Notes: generated from the sequence alone by a model not told the origin. A DNA stretch of 64,000 nt from Staphylococcus ratti (GCF_020883535.1 NZ_CP086654.1:434001-498000), one strand, 5' to 3'; counted from the first letter of the stretch, positions 35,970-45,740 are shown. A program made the numbers and translations.

Positions 35970-38096
35970 TTAATCTAAATCATTCAAAATAGAGGTGGAT
36001 TGTTTATAAATTTGAACTGTTTTGATTTGTGATGATTGGACGTTTACTTCTAAAGGCCCTGTGCTAAAGTCATGTATCAAAATATGTTGCCTTAAATGAA
36101 GGGTTTTTTGAATCGCTTGAATGTGCTTACTAGGGATGTAAGTATGCGCGTCGTGTTGTATGAGACGACGCACATTCATCGTTTCATCATCATAAGTCCG
36201 AATAATAACTAAATGTTTGTCGTGAATTAAATTGCTAGTTATTTGAAAACAGGTTGTTGCTTCTGAAGCTTCTTTTAACATATTCGAGTGTGACGCAATT
36301 AATAAGATTTCATAATTGTAATCGGTTTGTTTTACCATGGCATATTCTTGCCTTTTGACATAGGATTGTGAAAAAGGACGCAACAACTCTGAAATAAAAG
36401 CCACCATTGTATTTAAGTTTTGCTTATTAATGTAACCGAGTTCTGAAGCGTAATCAGTCATTAAAGGTAATTCAATAGCGGTCAAAGGAGTATCTAGATT
36501 AATAATAAAGTTTAGCCATGCGTTTGGTGTTAAAGCGTTAGAATGATGATTACTTTGGTTAGATAATGTTGCTGCTATACCAATGAGCGAATAGGAAGTA
36601 ATATATTCCGTTGATGTTGCATGCGAAAGCGTTTGTTGCCACTTCTTAAACATGTGTTCATAGGATGATAGCGTCGCAATATTGGAATTTCCAAGCGCTT
36701 GGGTTTGAGAAAGGTCAAAAGTATAACCGGTGATTGTTGTTTTTAAATTTTGGAATTGTTGAAGGAATGTATCCACATTCGGTTGTATATCATACGGGAT
36801 TAAAATTTCAAATTCACATCGGTGAAATACGGTTTGGAAACGTTCGGCTAAATAATCGATATCTTTATGTGTTAAATTTTTTGAATCAAATAAAATATTG
36901 ACGGATGGAAGATTTAAATCAAAGTTTGGAATAAGACGTGTCAATTTTCGGATATCGTTTAAAAAATGCAGTTCAAGCATTTCATAATCATACAGTGATG
37001 TCATCTTAAAACTGAAATGTAAATGATTATGACGCATAATACGAAAGATTTCTTCAGTTTTTTGCCCTTTAAGGTGTGACAGTTTTACATTCGTACTGTC
37101 GTCAAAGTATAAATAATGTGTTTGCTCCTTTAGAATATCTCTAATAGAGTTGAAAAAGTTTTGCTGTGTCAAAATCTCCTCTAAATGGGTCATTTTGAGT
37201 CTAATTGACGGTAACTTGAAAAGCGTAGGACTTGTAATCGCATCAATATTTATTGAAAGTGGAGCATTAGCGTCCTCAAAACCGGTTTGACTCAATTGCT
37301 GAAAAATATCAGAGTTTTTATGATGAATGATAATCTTTGAATCGGTAGCAGTGTGCGCTTTTTTATATGTATATGGACTTACTCCGATGTAGTGTTTGAA
37401 TTGTTTAGAATAGTTACTGTAATTAGAGAATCCAAAAGTTTGAGCGATATCATAGATAGATTCATTGCTCCATAATAGGTGAGGAAGCGATAAACTTAAT
37501 TTTAACGTTACCGTATAACTTTTAAAGTTAAATCCGAGCTGTTCATTAAACAAAATTGATATATAAGAGGACGACACAAAAAATGATTTTGCCAATGATT
37601 GAAGCGTAACTTTTTGTTTGATTTTATGATGTATAATATCTAAAACTTTTGAGAACATTTCAGAATCAACTTGTATTTCAGGTGTATAAATCCCTTCACA
37701 AGGTATATAACATTCATTCAACATCGTTTGAATTAATGCGTGCAATGTTTTAGATTGGTAGGCTTCATCTTGATGCGTAATGATGGATTGGATTGTGTCG
37801 CGCAAGTGTTCATGAGCGCCTAGCTTTGAATCATCAAAATAACCATTTAAAAAAGTAGGATGTAGCTCCATCAATAAGTGAAGTGGCAACGTAACTTTAA
37901 TCAATGCTTGAGCATGATGTATTTTAATAAGATCACTGTGATTAATAATTGCAACGTGATAATACATTTCTTTATTTAAACCATTATGTTGGATTTTTAA
38001 TTTTCCATCTAGAGAGAAATAGAGTTCTACAGCATTAAAGCAACGATATGAATCTGTGTGCAATTGCTCAAATAGTTCAATATGGATGCTTTGCAT
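35970..38096 (-). CDS. Large AraC/XylS-family regulator, Rsp/Rbf-like
   Basis: 708 residues. The DNA-binding double helix-turn-helix is in the middle of the chain (about 155-255: VTLQSLAKSFFVSSSYISIL and IYDIAQTFGFSNYSNYSKQF), followed by KHYIGVSPYTYKK, the typical AraC end. About 450 further residues follow, with no clear catalytic motif, resembling a degenerate TIM-barrel region. This build is shared by the S. aureus regulators Rsp (701 residues) and Rbf (717 residues), which control surface proteins, toxins and biofilm. I cannot say which is closer. GAGGTTA precedes the ATG. Confidence 0.85.
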   Translation of the reverse strand: MQSIHIELFEQLHTDSYRCFNAVELYFSLDGKLKIQHNGLNKEMYYHVAIINHSDLIKIHHAQALIKVTLPLHLLMELHPTFLNGYFDDSKLGAHEHLRDTIQSIITHQDEAYQSKTLHALIQTMLNECYIPCEGIYTPEIQVDSEMFSKVLDIIHHKIKQKVTLQSLAKSFFVSSSYISILFNEQLGFNFKSYTVTLKLSLSLPHLLWSNESIYDIAQTFGFSNYSNYSKQFKHYIGVSPYTYKKAHTATDSKIIIHHKNSDIFQQLSQTGFEDANAPLSINIDAITSPTLFKLPSIRLKMTHLEEILTQQNFFNSIRDILKEQTHYLYFDDSTNVKLSHLKGQKTEEIFRIMRHNHLHFSFKMTSLYDYEMLELHFLNDIRKLTRLIPNFDLNLPSVNILFDSKNLTHKDIDYLAERFQTVFHRCEFEILIPYDIQPNVDTFLQQFQNLKTTITGYTFDLSQTQALGNSNIATLSSYEHMFKKWQQTLSHATSTEYITSYSLIGIAATLSNQSNHHSNALTPNAWLNFIINLDTPLTAIELPLMTDYASELGYINKQNLNTMVAFISELLRPFSQSYVKRQEYAMVKQTDYNYEILLIASHSNMLKEASEATTCFQITSNLIHDKHLVIIRTYDDETMNVRRLIQHDAHTYIPSKHIQAIQKTLHLRQHILIHDFSTGPLEVNVQSSQIKTVQIYKQSTSILNDLD

Positions 38097-38719
38097 GGAT
38101 GTAACCTCACTTACTAAAAATTTATTCTTATTGCAGTTAAAGTTTGGCTATAAATAATTAGTATTATAGAACTAAATGTAATGAACAACAATATTCAAAC
38201 TTTTATTTTAATTTTATTAGCACTTTTTGATATTATTAGACATATTTTGTATTGATAGTAGTAAATAATAGACATGAAACTTAAAAATAAATATAAAAAT
38301 TAGGACTATTTCACATGAACGGATGAGAGAAGTAGGAGGATAATAGAAAAAAGAGGGAAAAATTTGATAAATAGAGAATTACTCGTAGTAAGCAGCTTAC
38401 TGGTTTTGTAAATATGTCATAAATTAAGTTGAATTTTAGCTATTATGAATTATCGTTGCATTAATATGTGGATTTTAAAGTGAGTGTTCGTAGGCGCTTT
38501 TAAAATGATCGAAGGTATCGTTTAAAATGGGGCTGAAGCGAAAAGCCAATACAATCTTTAAACAATGAATAAAAGAAAGAGATATGTTGAATAAAACCGA
38601 CAAGCAGAGGCTCAAAAGCAGGATTTTCAACAGAATGTTCACGCTTCAACACAATTGGATCAATATTTATGGGCTACATTCTGTTCAAATCTTAACTGCT
38701 TTTGCCTAGCTGTCTTCAT
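38097..38719. other. 623-base AT-rich gap
   Basis: No convincing gene. A 15-codon frame at 38364 starting with TTG has only a weak ribosome site. The right end carries the palindromic element after corA. The left part holds the AraC gene promoter region. Confidence 0.5.
38609..38709 (-). repeat. Palindromic element at the 3' end of corA, copy 2
   Basis: Arms AGGCTCAAAAGCAG, then CAACAGAATG, pair with CATTCTGTT and CTGCTTTTGCCT at the far end, giving a long imperfect stem of about 100 bases. It shares the CAGGATTTT(C)ACAGAA core with the element after galU. Confidence 0.6.
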
Positions 38720-39658
38720 TCATTTAAGCCTGTTACTGCGCCATAATAGCACTGATGTTAGTACGACTAGGAGAAGCGAAATGGCAATGACAATAATCCA
38801 TGAAATGCCAGATTGAGCATCAATAGGTAAAGGTACGTTCATGCCAAAGAAACTAAAAACTAACGTTGGTAACGTAAGTAAAATCGTAAAAATCGTTAAT
38901 GTTTGCATTGTAGTATTCAGTTGATTTGAAAGTAATGAGGCATAGGAATTGGTCATACTTTCAACAATTCTTAAATATAGTTCAGTCGTTTCAATAGCTT
39001 GTTGATGTTCATTTAGAACGTCTTCTAGCAATTCATCATCGTCTGAAAAGCGCTTAAGTGTAGATAAGCGATAGAGCTTTCGATGGGTTGAAGCGTTAGT
39101 TTTAAGCGATGCAATAAAGTAAACAAGACTTTTTTCAATTTCACTTAAAAAATAAAGGCGTAAATTAGTCACACGTTTTTGTAGCTTAATGTCAACTTGA
39201 CGTCGTTCTTTATTTAAAAGACGTAAAGCACGGTTAAATTCAGAAGACATTTCATATAATAAATTTAATGCGAAGCGACTTTTGAATTTAAGATTGATAC
39301 GTTGATATAAGAGATGATCGAAATAATCAAAAGGGCGGCCACAAATGGTAATGATAATCCCTTTACCAATGATGATGCCTAGTGGAGAAGTATGATAACT
39401 TTTGATTTCATATTGGTCATCTTTAAGGATAGGGAAGTCACTAATAATAAGTGAATAACCACTTTCATCATTTTCAATACGAGAACTTTCTTCACTATCT
39501 AATGCATCCTCTAAAAAGTCTTTAGGAAAAGGGAAAAAATCTAATAACATTTGACTCTCTTCTTGTGTAGGTTTCACAACATTTATCCATTGCGCATTAG
39601 ACCAATCTTTTGTTTGTACAATAGATAAGTCCTCATTATTACGATAGGCTGTAATCAT
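38720..39658 (-). CDS. corA: CorA-family divalent metal transporter
   Basis: 312 residues. Large helical cytoplasmic domain, then two C-terminal membrane helices with the CorA signature GMN at 272-274 (FSFFGMNVPLP). The loop between the helices is short and lacks the acidic MPEL of classical CorA (here VPLPIDAQSGISW), as in the divergent YfjQ-type branch found in Firmicutes; metal choice could thus be magnesium, cobalt or efflux of another ion. GAAGGAGAC precedes the start. Monocistronic. Confidence 0.88.
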   Translation of the reverse strand: MITAYRNNEDLSIVQTKDWSNAQWINVVKPTQEESQMLLDFFPFPKDFLEDALDSEESSRIENDESGYSLIISDFPILKDDQYEIKSYHTSPLGIIIGKGIIITICGRPFDYFDHLLYQRINLKFKSRFALNLLYEMSSEFNRALRLLNKERRQVDIKLQKRVTNLRLYFLSEIEKSLVYFIASLKTNASTHRKLYRLSTLKRFSDDDELLEDVLNEHQQAIETTELYLRIVESMTNSYASLLSNQLNTTMQTLTIFTILLTLPTLVFSFFGMNVPLPIDAQSGISWIIVIAISLLLVVLTSVLLWRSNRLK

Positions 39659-40354
39659 TGTCGTCTCCTTCTTCGTGGTGCGACCCTAAGTGAGGTATAC
39701 TTTGAAAGTCTTGTCTGCATCCAACAAAACCCTTCTATATAAAGCGTACCAATTATCGCCACGAGCGTTTTTTATCTTTTTAAAACAACTTACTTTGCGC
39801 TTGATTTAACTTTGCAATCAATGCTTTACCTTTTTCAATAGGATATAAACATTTTAAATGATGATGCGGAAAGAATCATCGTCATTGCGTTTAAAGTGAT
39901 TGATGAACCTTGCTTAGAAAGTTTTCGATTTCAAGTTGCTTATTAGTAGGCGTCTCCGACAGGTTATTAGTAAAAATTGAGAAGATGATGTTATCTCTTG
40001 AGGTGCGATTGTCTTGTCATGTTGTTGATTGTCATTAGAAATATTCGATATGCATCATCGCTTTGTTCACGCATAACGTGATGTCTTTTTCGATAATGCT
40101 TTTATTATAATTGACTTTGTAGTTAATGTCATGAGAATATAAGCAGCTCACATAATTTGGATTGTGTATTTTCTGTAACTAATGTAAACTCAAATGATGT
40201 GACTTATATATAGTAAATTTATGTTTAAGGCGATTTATTTTACGATTAACTTGTAAAAAAACACTACTTTTAATTATTTTTTACGAAATCTTAATATTAA
40301 ATTTACAAAAATGAGCGATAATCGAGTTATATAAAGCTTAATAGAGGTGAAATA
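39659..40354. other. 696-base gap with possible MarR-like relic
   Basis: Between divergent corA and the Na/Pi gene. No intact gene. Minus-strand fragments at about 39785-40090 read like decayed protein. The bases just before 40355 carry the promoter region of the Na/Pi gene (GAGGTGA ribosome site). Confidence 0.45.
39785..40090 (-). pseudogene. Possible decayed MarR-type regulator
   Basis: On the minus strand the pieces TNKQLEIENFLSKVHQSL, KRNDDDSFRIII and LYPIEKGKALIAKLNQAQS occur in order but in different frames. The DDDS-RIII then EKGKALI pattern recalls the wing of MarR proteins. Frameshifts separate every piece, so at best this is a relic, and it may be chance. Confidence 0.25.
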
Positions 40355-42022
40355 ATGGAAATGTCGGTTATGGAAGTCATCTTTTCATTTTTAGGCGGTC
40401 TAGGTATTTTCTTATACGGCTTAAAAGTTATGGGAGATGGGCTTCAAGCTTCAGCAGGGGATAGGCTACGCGATATTTTAAACAAGTTTACATCGAATCC
40501 AGTATTAGGGGTAATTGCTGGTATCGTCGTAACTGTGTTGATTCAAAGTAGTTCAGGGACAACAGTCATCACTATCGGACTTGTTACAGCTGGATTTATG
40601 ACATTGAAACAAGCCATCGGTGTTATTATGGGAGCGAATATTGGTACTACCGTAACAGCATTTATTATTGGTATTGATTTAGGAGAATATGCTATGCCGA
40701 TTTTGGCAATTGGCGCATTCTTAATTTTTTTCTTTAAACGTTCTAAAATCAATAACATTGGTCGTATTTTATTTGGTTTTGGTTCTTTATTTTTCGGCTT
40801 AGAATTTATGGGCGATGCAGTAAAACCTTTATCAGAACTGGAAGGGTTTAAACAATTAATGCTTGATATGTCTGCAAATCCTCTTCTTGGGGTGTTTGTA
40901 GGTACTGTTTTAACAGCCTTAGTCCAAAGTTCAAGTGCGACAATAGGAATTTTGCAAGAATTTTACCAACAAAATATGATTGGTTTAGACGCAGCCATTC
41001 CTGTATTGTTAGGTGATAATATTGGAACGACGATTACGGCTGTTTTAGCAAGTTTAGCAGGTTCACTTGCTGCCAAACGTGCGGCATTTGTACATGTTAT
41101 TTTCAACGTGATTGGCGTTGTGATTTTCTCATTATTTTTACCTATCGTTATTCACCTTGTTGGCATGCTCCAAGAAGCATGGCACTTAAAGCCAGCGATG
41201 GCAATCGCTTTTGCACATGGGGCGTTTAACGTAACAAATACACTCATTCAATTACCATTTGTAGCTGCATTAGCATGGCTTGTAACGAAAATTGTTCCGG
41301 GCAAAGATGTGACTGAAGATTACAAACCGCAACATTTAAATAAAGATCTTGTTTACCATGCACCAGGTGTGGCATTACAGGAAACACAAAAAGAATTGCA
41401 AAATGTAGGGAACATTGTCAATTCTATGTTTGATGATGTTAAGGATGAACCAAAGATAGATAAAAAACTTGTAAAAAAATTAGAACAAAAACATCAAGCG
41501 GTTGAAACTATCAATGACAGTATTCGTAGCTATCTCGTACGTATTTCTACGAAGGATATTAATAAGAGTGATGTCGAACGCTTAGCGGTAATGTTTGATG
41601 TGAATCGTTCTATTTTAAAAGTGGCTAATTTAATTAAAGAATATGTGGAGCAAATTGAGCGTCAACATACGAAAGACATTCGTTTGACAGAGGACGCAGA
41701 ACGAGGAGTTCACAAGTTGTTTCGCCATGTGACTGAATCATTCGATAAAGCAATAGACATGTTAGATGTGTACGACACGACGAAAAAGGATGAAGTTGTG
41801 CAACGCAGTCATGAATCATTTAACATTGAACATAAATTACGTAAAGGCCATATCAAACGTTTAAATCGTGGTGAATGTTCCACAGATGGTGGCTTGTTAT
41901 ATATCGATATGATTGGTGTGTTAGAACGTATCGGTTATAATGCACGTAATATTTCTGAGTCATTAGTGGGCTTGAATGATGACGTTCCTACAGATGAAGA
42001 GATTGCAACACATGACATTTAA
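40355..42022 (+). CDS. Na+/phosphate cotransporter with PhoU-like tail (NptA/YjbB type)
   Basis: 555 residues. Two inverted membrane repeats carry the sodium-phosphate cotransporter signature: VLIQSSSGTTVITIG near residue 58 and LVQSSSATIGIL near 190, with GANIGTTVTAF and GDNIGTTITAV following each. From about residue 350 a soluble helical region resembles PhoU, a phosphate-signalling fold. Such proteins take up inorganic phosphate, and the S. aureus homologue NptA does this at alkaline pH. GAGGTG precedes the ATG. A hairpin terminator follows. Confidence 0.92.
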   Translation: MEMSVMEVIFSFLGGLGIFLYGLKVMGDGLQASAGDRLRDILNKFTSNPVLGVIAGIVVTVLIQSSSGTTVITIGLVTAGFMTLKQAIGVIMGANIGTTVTAFIIGIDLGEYAMPILAIGAFLIFFFKRSKINNIGRILFGFGSLFFGLEFMGDAVKPLSELEGFKQLMLDMSANPLLGVFVGTVLTALVQSSSATIGILQEFYQQNMIGLDAAIPVLLGDNIGTTITAVLASLAGSLAAKRAAFVHVIFNVIGVVIFSLFLPIVIHLVGMLQEAWHLKPAMAIAFAHGAFNVTNTLIQLPFVAALAWLVTKIVPGKDVTEDYKPQHLNKDLVYHAPGVALQETQKELQNVGNIVNSMFDDVKDEPKIDKKLVKKLEQKHQAVETINDSIRSYLVRISTKDINKSDVERLAVMFDVNRSILKVANLIKEYVEQIERQHTKDIRLTEDAERGVHKLFRHVTESFDKAIDMLDVYDTTKKDEVVQRSHESFNIEHKLRKGHIKRLNRGECSTDGGLLYIDMIGVLERIGYNARNISESLVGLNDDVPTDEEIATHDI

Positions 42023-42051
42023 AATAAAAATATATATTTGATATATGTAAA

Positions 42052-42094
42052 GCGCCGATAAAGTCCCTAAATGGATTTTATCGGCGCGTTGTTT
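42052..42094 (+). terminator. Terminator after the Na/Pi gene
   Basis: Perfect 15-bp arms 42052-42066 and 42073-42087 with a 6-base loop, then a short T-rich tail. Confidence 0.85.
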
Positions 42095-42223
42095 TGGAAA
42101 AGAAATACCATTTTAGCGCATTATTTAATATTTTTACAATTCAATGAACGATAGCAAAAGTTATTGTATTCAATGCAGTGTTTGATACAATTTTGCTTGT
42201 ATGACTTTAAGGAGGGGGTTAAA

Positions 42224-43468
42224 TTGACATTGGTCAGAACGATTTCATGTTGGAGTATCGTAATGTTTTTATTTATTTACATACTCGGGGGACAATTTAA
42301 TGTTGTATCTGCACATGCAACTTTAGAAAAAGCGCAGCCGGCTAACAGTGAAGTGATTTCAGAATCACCGAACCATATTCATTTGGAAATGAGTGAGCCG
42401 GTCAATGCGGCATATTCGAAAATAACGCTCTACAATGACCAAGGGAAAGTAATATCGGATATAAAGCCAAATACGTCAGGTTTTTCGAAAACATTAACAT
42501 ATGACGTGGATGATTTAACAGAAGGGACCTATTTAGTTCAATGGGAAACAATCGCTCAAGATGGTCATGATATGCAGGGGAAATATTTATTTTCCGTTGG
42601 TAAACAGACAGCGACGTCTATTGATACTACGCAACCATTATTGTCAGATGTGTCATTTTGGTGGGGAGCGATGCGCTTTCTTTTACAAAGTTTATTGTTA
42701 ACGCTTGTCGGTTTGTATTTAGTGAATCGTATTATGGAGCGAGAAGATCTGCCGATACATCCTATTTTGCCGAAATATCATTCTGTGACAACCATTTTAT
42801 TAATGGTCACTTTAGGGACAGGCATTTTATATCTTATGACTTTGCCACAACCGGTTATTCATCAAATTTTGTCTCTGGATTTCACGGTATGGCTACAGTT
42901 TCCATTTGTCTTTTCCATCGTTGCACTCTTATTACTAGTTACATTGTTTGCTTTAAGAAATATGGAGTCAATTTGGTATGATAGTATGCCGTTTTTAATT
43001 ATGATAGCTATGGCAATATCAGGGCATGTTTGGTCTCAAACTGTACCGATTTATTCAATCGTGATTAGAATGATTCATTTAATAGGTATTTCATTATGGT
43101 TAGGCAGTTTGTTATATCTTGTGCTATATGTATTGGCACGGCATCGCCATTCGTATGTACCGATTTTACGAGCACTTTTATTTAAGTTAAATGTAACAGC
43201 AGTGCTGATGATTATAATTTCTGGAATATTAATGACGATCGACCAAACGACGTTCTCTAAACTTTTAGAACATTTAACGTTATATAGTACATTGTGGTAT
43301 ACGAAAGTAATTGTTACGACGATTATGATGGGACTTGGCAGTTATCAAACATTTAAAGTAATGAAAAGTAAAAAGAAAATACATCAGCCTATCCTGTTCT
43401 TGGAATTGGCATTAGGCGTTATTTTAATTCTTGCTGGCGTAATTATGAGCCAAATTGAGATTTTATAA
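42224..43468 (+). CDS. CopC-CopD fusion, copper uptake/resistance protein (YcnJ-like)
   Basis: About 414 residues from the TTG at 42224, which follows AAGGAGGGGG at ideal spacing; the longer frame to 42164 has no ribosome site. A signal peptide ends VVSA, so the mature protein would begin with His (HATLEKAQPAN), the copper-binding end typical of CopC. The CopC cupredoxin-like domain runs to about residue 125, with GHDMQGKYLFSVG giving further ligands. Then eight or so membrane helices form CopD (WGAMRFLLQSLLL, RMIHLIGISLWLGSLL). In Bacillus YcnJ imports copper. First gene of a probable three-gene unit. Confidence 0.88.
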   Translation: MTLVRTISCWSIVMFLFIYILGGQFNVVSAHATLEKAQPANSEVISESPNHIHLEMSEPVNAAYSKITLYNDQGKVISDIKPNTSGFSKTLTYDVDDLTEGTYLVQWETIAQDGHDMQGKYLFSVGKQTATSIDTTQPLLSDVSFWWGAMRFLLQSLLLTLVGLYLVNRIMEREDLPIHPILPKYHSVTTILLMVTLGTGILYLMTLPQPVIHQILSLDFTVWLQFPFVFSIVALLLLVTLFALRNMESIWYDSMPFLIMIAMAISGHVWSQTVPIYSIVIRMIHLIGISLWLGSLLYLVLYVLARHRHSYVPILRALLFKLNVTAVLMIIISGILMTIDQTTFSKLLEHLTLYSTLWYTKVIVTTIMMGLGSYQTFKVMKSKKKIHQPILFLELALGVILILAGVIMSQIEIL

Positions 43469-43486
43469 AATTTAAGAGGTGGACAA

Positions 43487-44116
43487 ATGAAAAGTGTGAA
43501 ATGGTTAATCAGTATCGTATTTGCAAGTGTGTTGTTAGGAAGTCTGTCAAATGTTGAAGCGCATGTGACACTAACGCCTAATGCAAGTGAACCGGGGTCA
43601 TATGATGAATATAGTGTTCGCGTTCCAGTTGAACGTGCTGTACCGACAACTAAATTAGAATTGGAAGTTCCAGACGGTGTGTCTTTATCAACGGTAGAAC
43701 CAGTTCCAGGTTTCAAGCATACGTTTGAAACAGATAAACAAGGTAACATTAAGAAAATCACATGGGAAGCGACAGGAAAAGGCATTGGTGAACATGAGCA
43801 TGTTGACTTTCCGATAGTTGTAGCGAATCCTGAAAAAGAGGGTAAATTCATGTGGAAAGCGGTTCAAACATACAAAGATGGTAAAAAAGTATCGTGGACA
43901 GATGAAAACGCTGATAGCGAGCACCCAGCACCGGTTACTGAAGTGAAAAAGGGAAGTGGAACGACAGGTGGCCACGGGCATCATCATGGTGATGATCATG
44001 CATCATCTGAAACTGGAGTTTCAGATACAGCATTATGGATCGTTTCTATTTTAGCTTTAGTAGTAGCGTTGATTGCGCTATTCAAACGTAATTTACCAAG
44101 AAATAAAGACAAATAA
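43487..44116 (+). CDS. YcnI-like copper-binding membrane-anchored protein (DUF1775)
   Basis: 209 residues. Signal peptide ending VEA, so the mature chain starts with His (HVTLTPNASEPG). In YcnI this N-terminal histidine with a distant tryptophan binds Cu(II); here the tryptophan of FMWKAVQTYKDG is a good candidate. The DUF1775 domain spans about 26-150. A His-rich linker (GGHGHHHGDDH) and one C-terminal membrane helix with a basic tail follow. It lies 18 bases after the CopC-CopD gene and surely belongs with it. Confidence 0.9.
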   Translation: MKSVKWLISIVFASVLLGSLSNVEAHVTLTPNASEPGSYDEYSVRVPVERAVPTTKLELEVPDGVSLSTVEPVPGFKHTFETDKQGNIKKITWEATGKGIGEHEHVDFPIVVANPEKEGKFMWKAVQTYKDGKKVSWTDENADSEHPAPVTEVKKGSGTTGGHGHHHGDDHASSETGVSDTALWIVSILALVVALIALFKRNLPRNKDK

Positions 44117-44182
44117 TGTACATTGACACGTGATGATGGAATCGTCATAATAAATGTGATTAAAGATAGGAGATGATGACAA

Positions 44183-44626
44183 ATGAAACGTATCCTATAT
44201 ACATTCATGGCTTACACTGCATTAGGCTTAATTAGCGGTTTTGCCTATCGTGAAATAACCGTACATTACAACTTTACAGGTGAGACACAAATGAGTGTCA
44301 TGCATACGCATTTATTAACATTAGGGATGTTTATGTTTTTAATGTTAATCCCGATTGAAAAGCTATTCAAAATTAGTAGCTATTATCTCTTCAATTGGTT
44401 TTATATCATCTATAATTTAGGTGTGTTAGTCACGGTAGGTATGCAATTCACAAAAGGCTTTATGCAAGTGTCTAAACAACCCCTATCAGCTAGTATTTCG
44501 GGATTTGCTGGTATTGGTCACGTGACGATAACAGCTGGATTCATATTATTATTCTTTTTATTAAGACAAGCGATTATCACAGAGCCGCGCGAGGGCGAAC
44601 CCCTTGTTAAACGTAAGAAAAAATAA
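44183..44626 (+). CDS. DUF2871 family four-helix membrane protein
   Basis: 147 residues, four membrane helices. Histidines occur in MSVMHTHLLTLGMF at the second helix and in GIGHVTITAGF at the fourth, spaced as if to bind haem or a metal within the membrane. Layout fits DUF2871, function unknown. It follows the YcnI-like gene by 66 bases and could be its partner. GGAGATGA precedes the ATG. The link to copper is inferred from position and the histidines. Confidence 0.8.
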   Translation: MKRILYTFMAYTALGLISGFAYREITVHYNFTGETQMSVMHTHLLTLGMFMFLMLIPIEKLFKISSYYLFNWFYIIYNLGVLVTVGMQFTKGFMQVSKQPLSASISGFAGIGHVTITAGFILLFFLLRQAIITEPREGEPLVKRKKK

Positions 44627-44670
44627 ACAAAAAACCAGTTTCAGTTTAATCTGTAACTGGTTTTTTGTTT
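44625..44670. terminator. Bidirectional terminator
   Basis: Perfect 16-bp arms 44625-44640 and 44655-44670 around a 14-base loop, shared by the DUF2871 gene and iruO; the stem covers both gene ends. Confidence 0.9.
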
Positions 44671-45697
44671 ATTTAGGTAAAAATTGTTTGTTAGCCTGTT
44701 TAAATATAGGATTGTGACTTGATACATGTCCTTCAGCTGGGGCATCTGGTGCAATATAATTTTTCGCACAATTTGCAGCATGACCGGCATCGCTAAATGC
44801 ACTTGTAATAAGGTGAACTTTAGCAGAATGGTGTAGCACATCACCACAAGCAAAGATACCGTCTATATTTGTACGAGAATTTCCTTGCCCCGCAATGCGT
44901 TCATCGGGAAGTGTTTCAATATCCAAAGAAGCATTTTTTAATAAGTCAAGTTGGCGTTCGAATCCATGGCTAATAATCACTTCGTCGACGTTATATCGGA
45001 ACCGCTCATTCGTTTGAGTGTCAGAAAGTGTAACGGTACCAATACGGTATGAATGTTCAGGACTACCTTCAAGCGCGCAAATGGCCGTATTGGCATGACA
45101 AATCACATCGCGTTGATTGAGCTTTTCCCAAGTTGCTTCATGACCTTTAACATCACTGTTTCGATAAACAAGTATAACCGATTTTGCAATTGGGGAAAGT
45201 GCTTCTGCCCAATCTAGTGCAGTATTGCCGCCTCCAGATATTAGGACAACTTTATCTCTAAAATGTTCATATTGAGGAATGACATAATGTAAATTCGTCA
45301 GTTCGAAACGGTTAGCATTACAGATTTGGAGCCGTTGAGGTTGGATAATACCAACGCCCACAGCAATAATGACCGATTTGGATGAAAATTGTTGACCGGA
45401 ATCAGTCAAAACTTTAAAGTGCTGATGATCTATTTTTTGGATATCTGTGACCTTTGAATTGAGGTGAACATCAGGATTGAAGTGCAAGCCTTGTTGAATA
45501 ACATCTTGAGTGATTTCGTAACACGTTTTAGGGGCAACACCGCCAATATCCCATATTATTTTTTCAGGATATAAACACATTTTTCCGCCTAATTTTGGTT
45601 GCGCATCAATAATTTGAACGTCCATACCACGCAGTCCAGCATAAAAACTGGCATATAGGCCTGCAGGACCTCCTCCAATAATCGTGACATCTTTCAT
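44669..45697 (-). CDS. iruO: NADPH-dependent iron-utilisation oxidoreductase IruO-like
   Basis: 342 residues, thioredoxin-reductase-like flavoprotein of the ferredoxin-NADP reductase branch. FAD site IGGGPAGLYASFYAGLRG at residues 7-24, NADPH site ISGGGNTALDWAEAL near 165, and FACGDV near 287. No CxxC redox pair is present, which separates it from thioredoxin reductase. In S. aureus IruO gives electrons to haem-degrading IsdG/IsdI and to siderophore reduction and is under Fur; a Fur-like box lies before this gene. Alternative: a YumC-type ferredoxin reductase. Confidence 0.82.
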   Translation of the reverse strand: MKDVTIIGGGPAGLYASFYAGLRGMDVQIIDAQPKLGGKMCLYPEKIIWDIGGVAPKTCYEITQDVIQQGLHFNPDVHLNSKVTDIQKIDHQHFKVLTDSGQQFSSKSVIIAVGVGIIQPQRLQICNANRFELTNLHYVIPQYEHFRDKVVLISGGGNTALDWAEALSPIAKSVILVYRNSDVKGHEATWEKLNQRDVICHANTAICALEGSPEHSYRIGTVTLSDTQTNERFRYNVDEVIISHGFERQLDLLKNASLDIETLPDERIAGQGNSRTNIDGIFACGDVLHHSAKVHLITSAFSDAGHAANCAKNYIAPDAPAEGHVSSHNPIFKQANKQFLPK

Positions 45698-45740
45698 GTG
45701 ATTTCCCTCATTTCTCTAGATAACATTATTATCATACAAA

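Noticed and set aside
38364-38411. 15-codon frame starting with TTG (LINRELLVVSSLLVL)
   Set aside because: Ribosome site weak, no conservation visible; too short to support.
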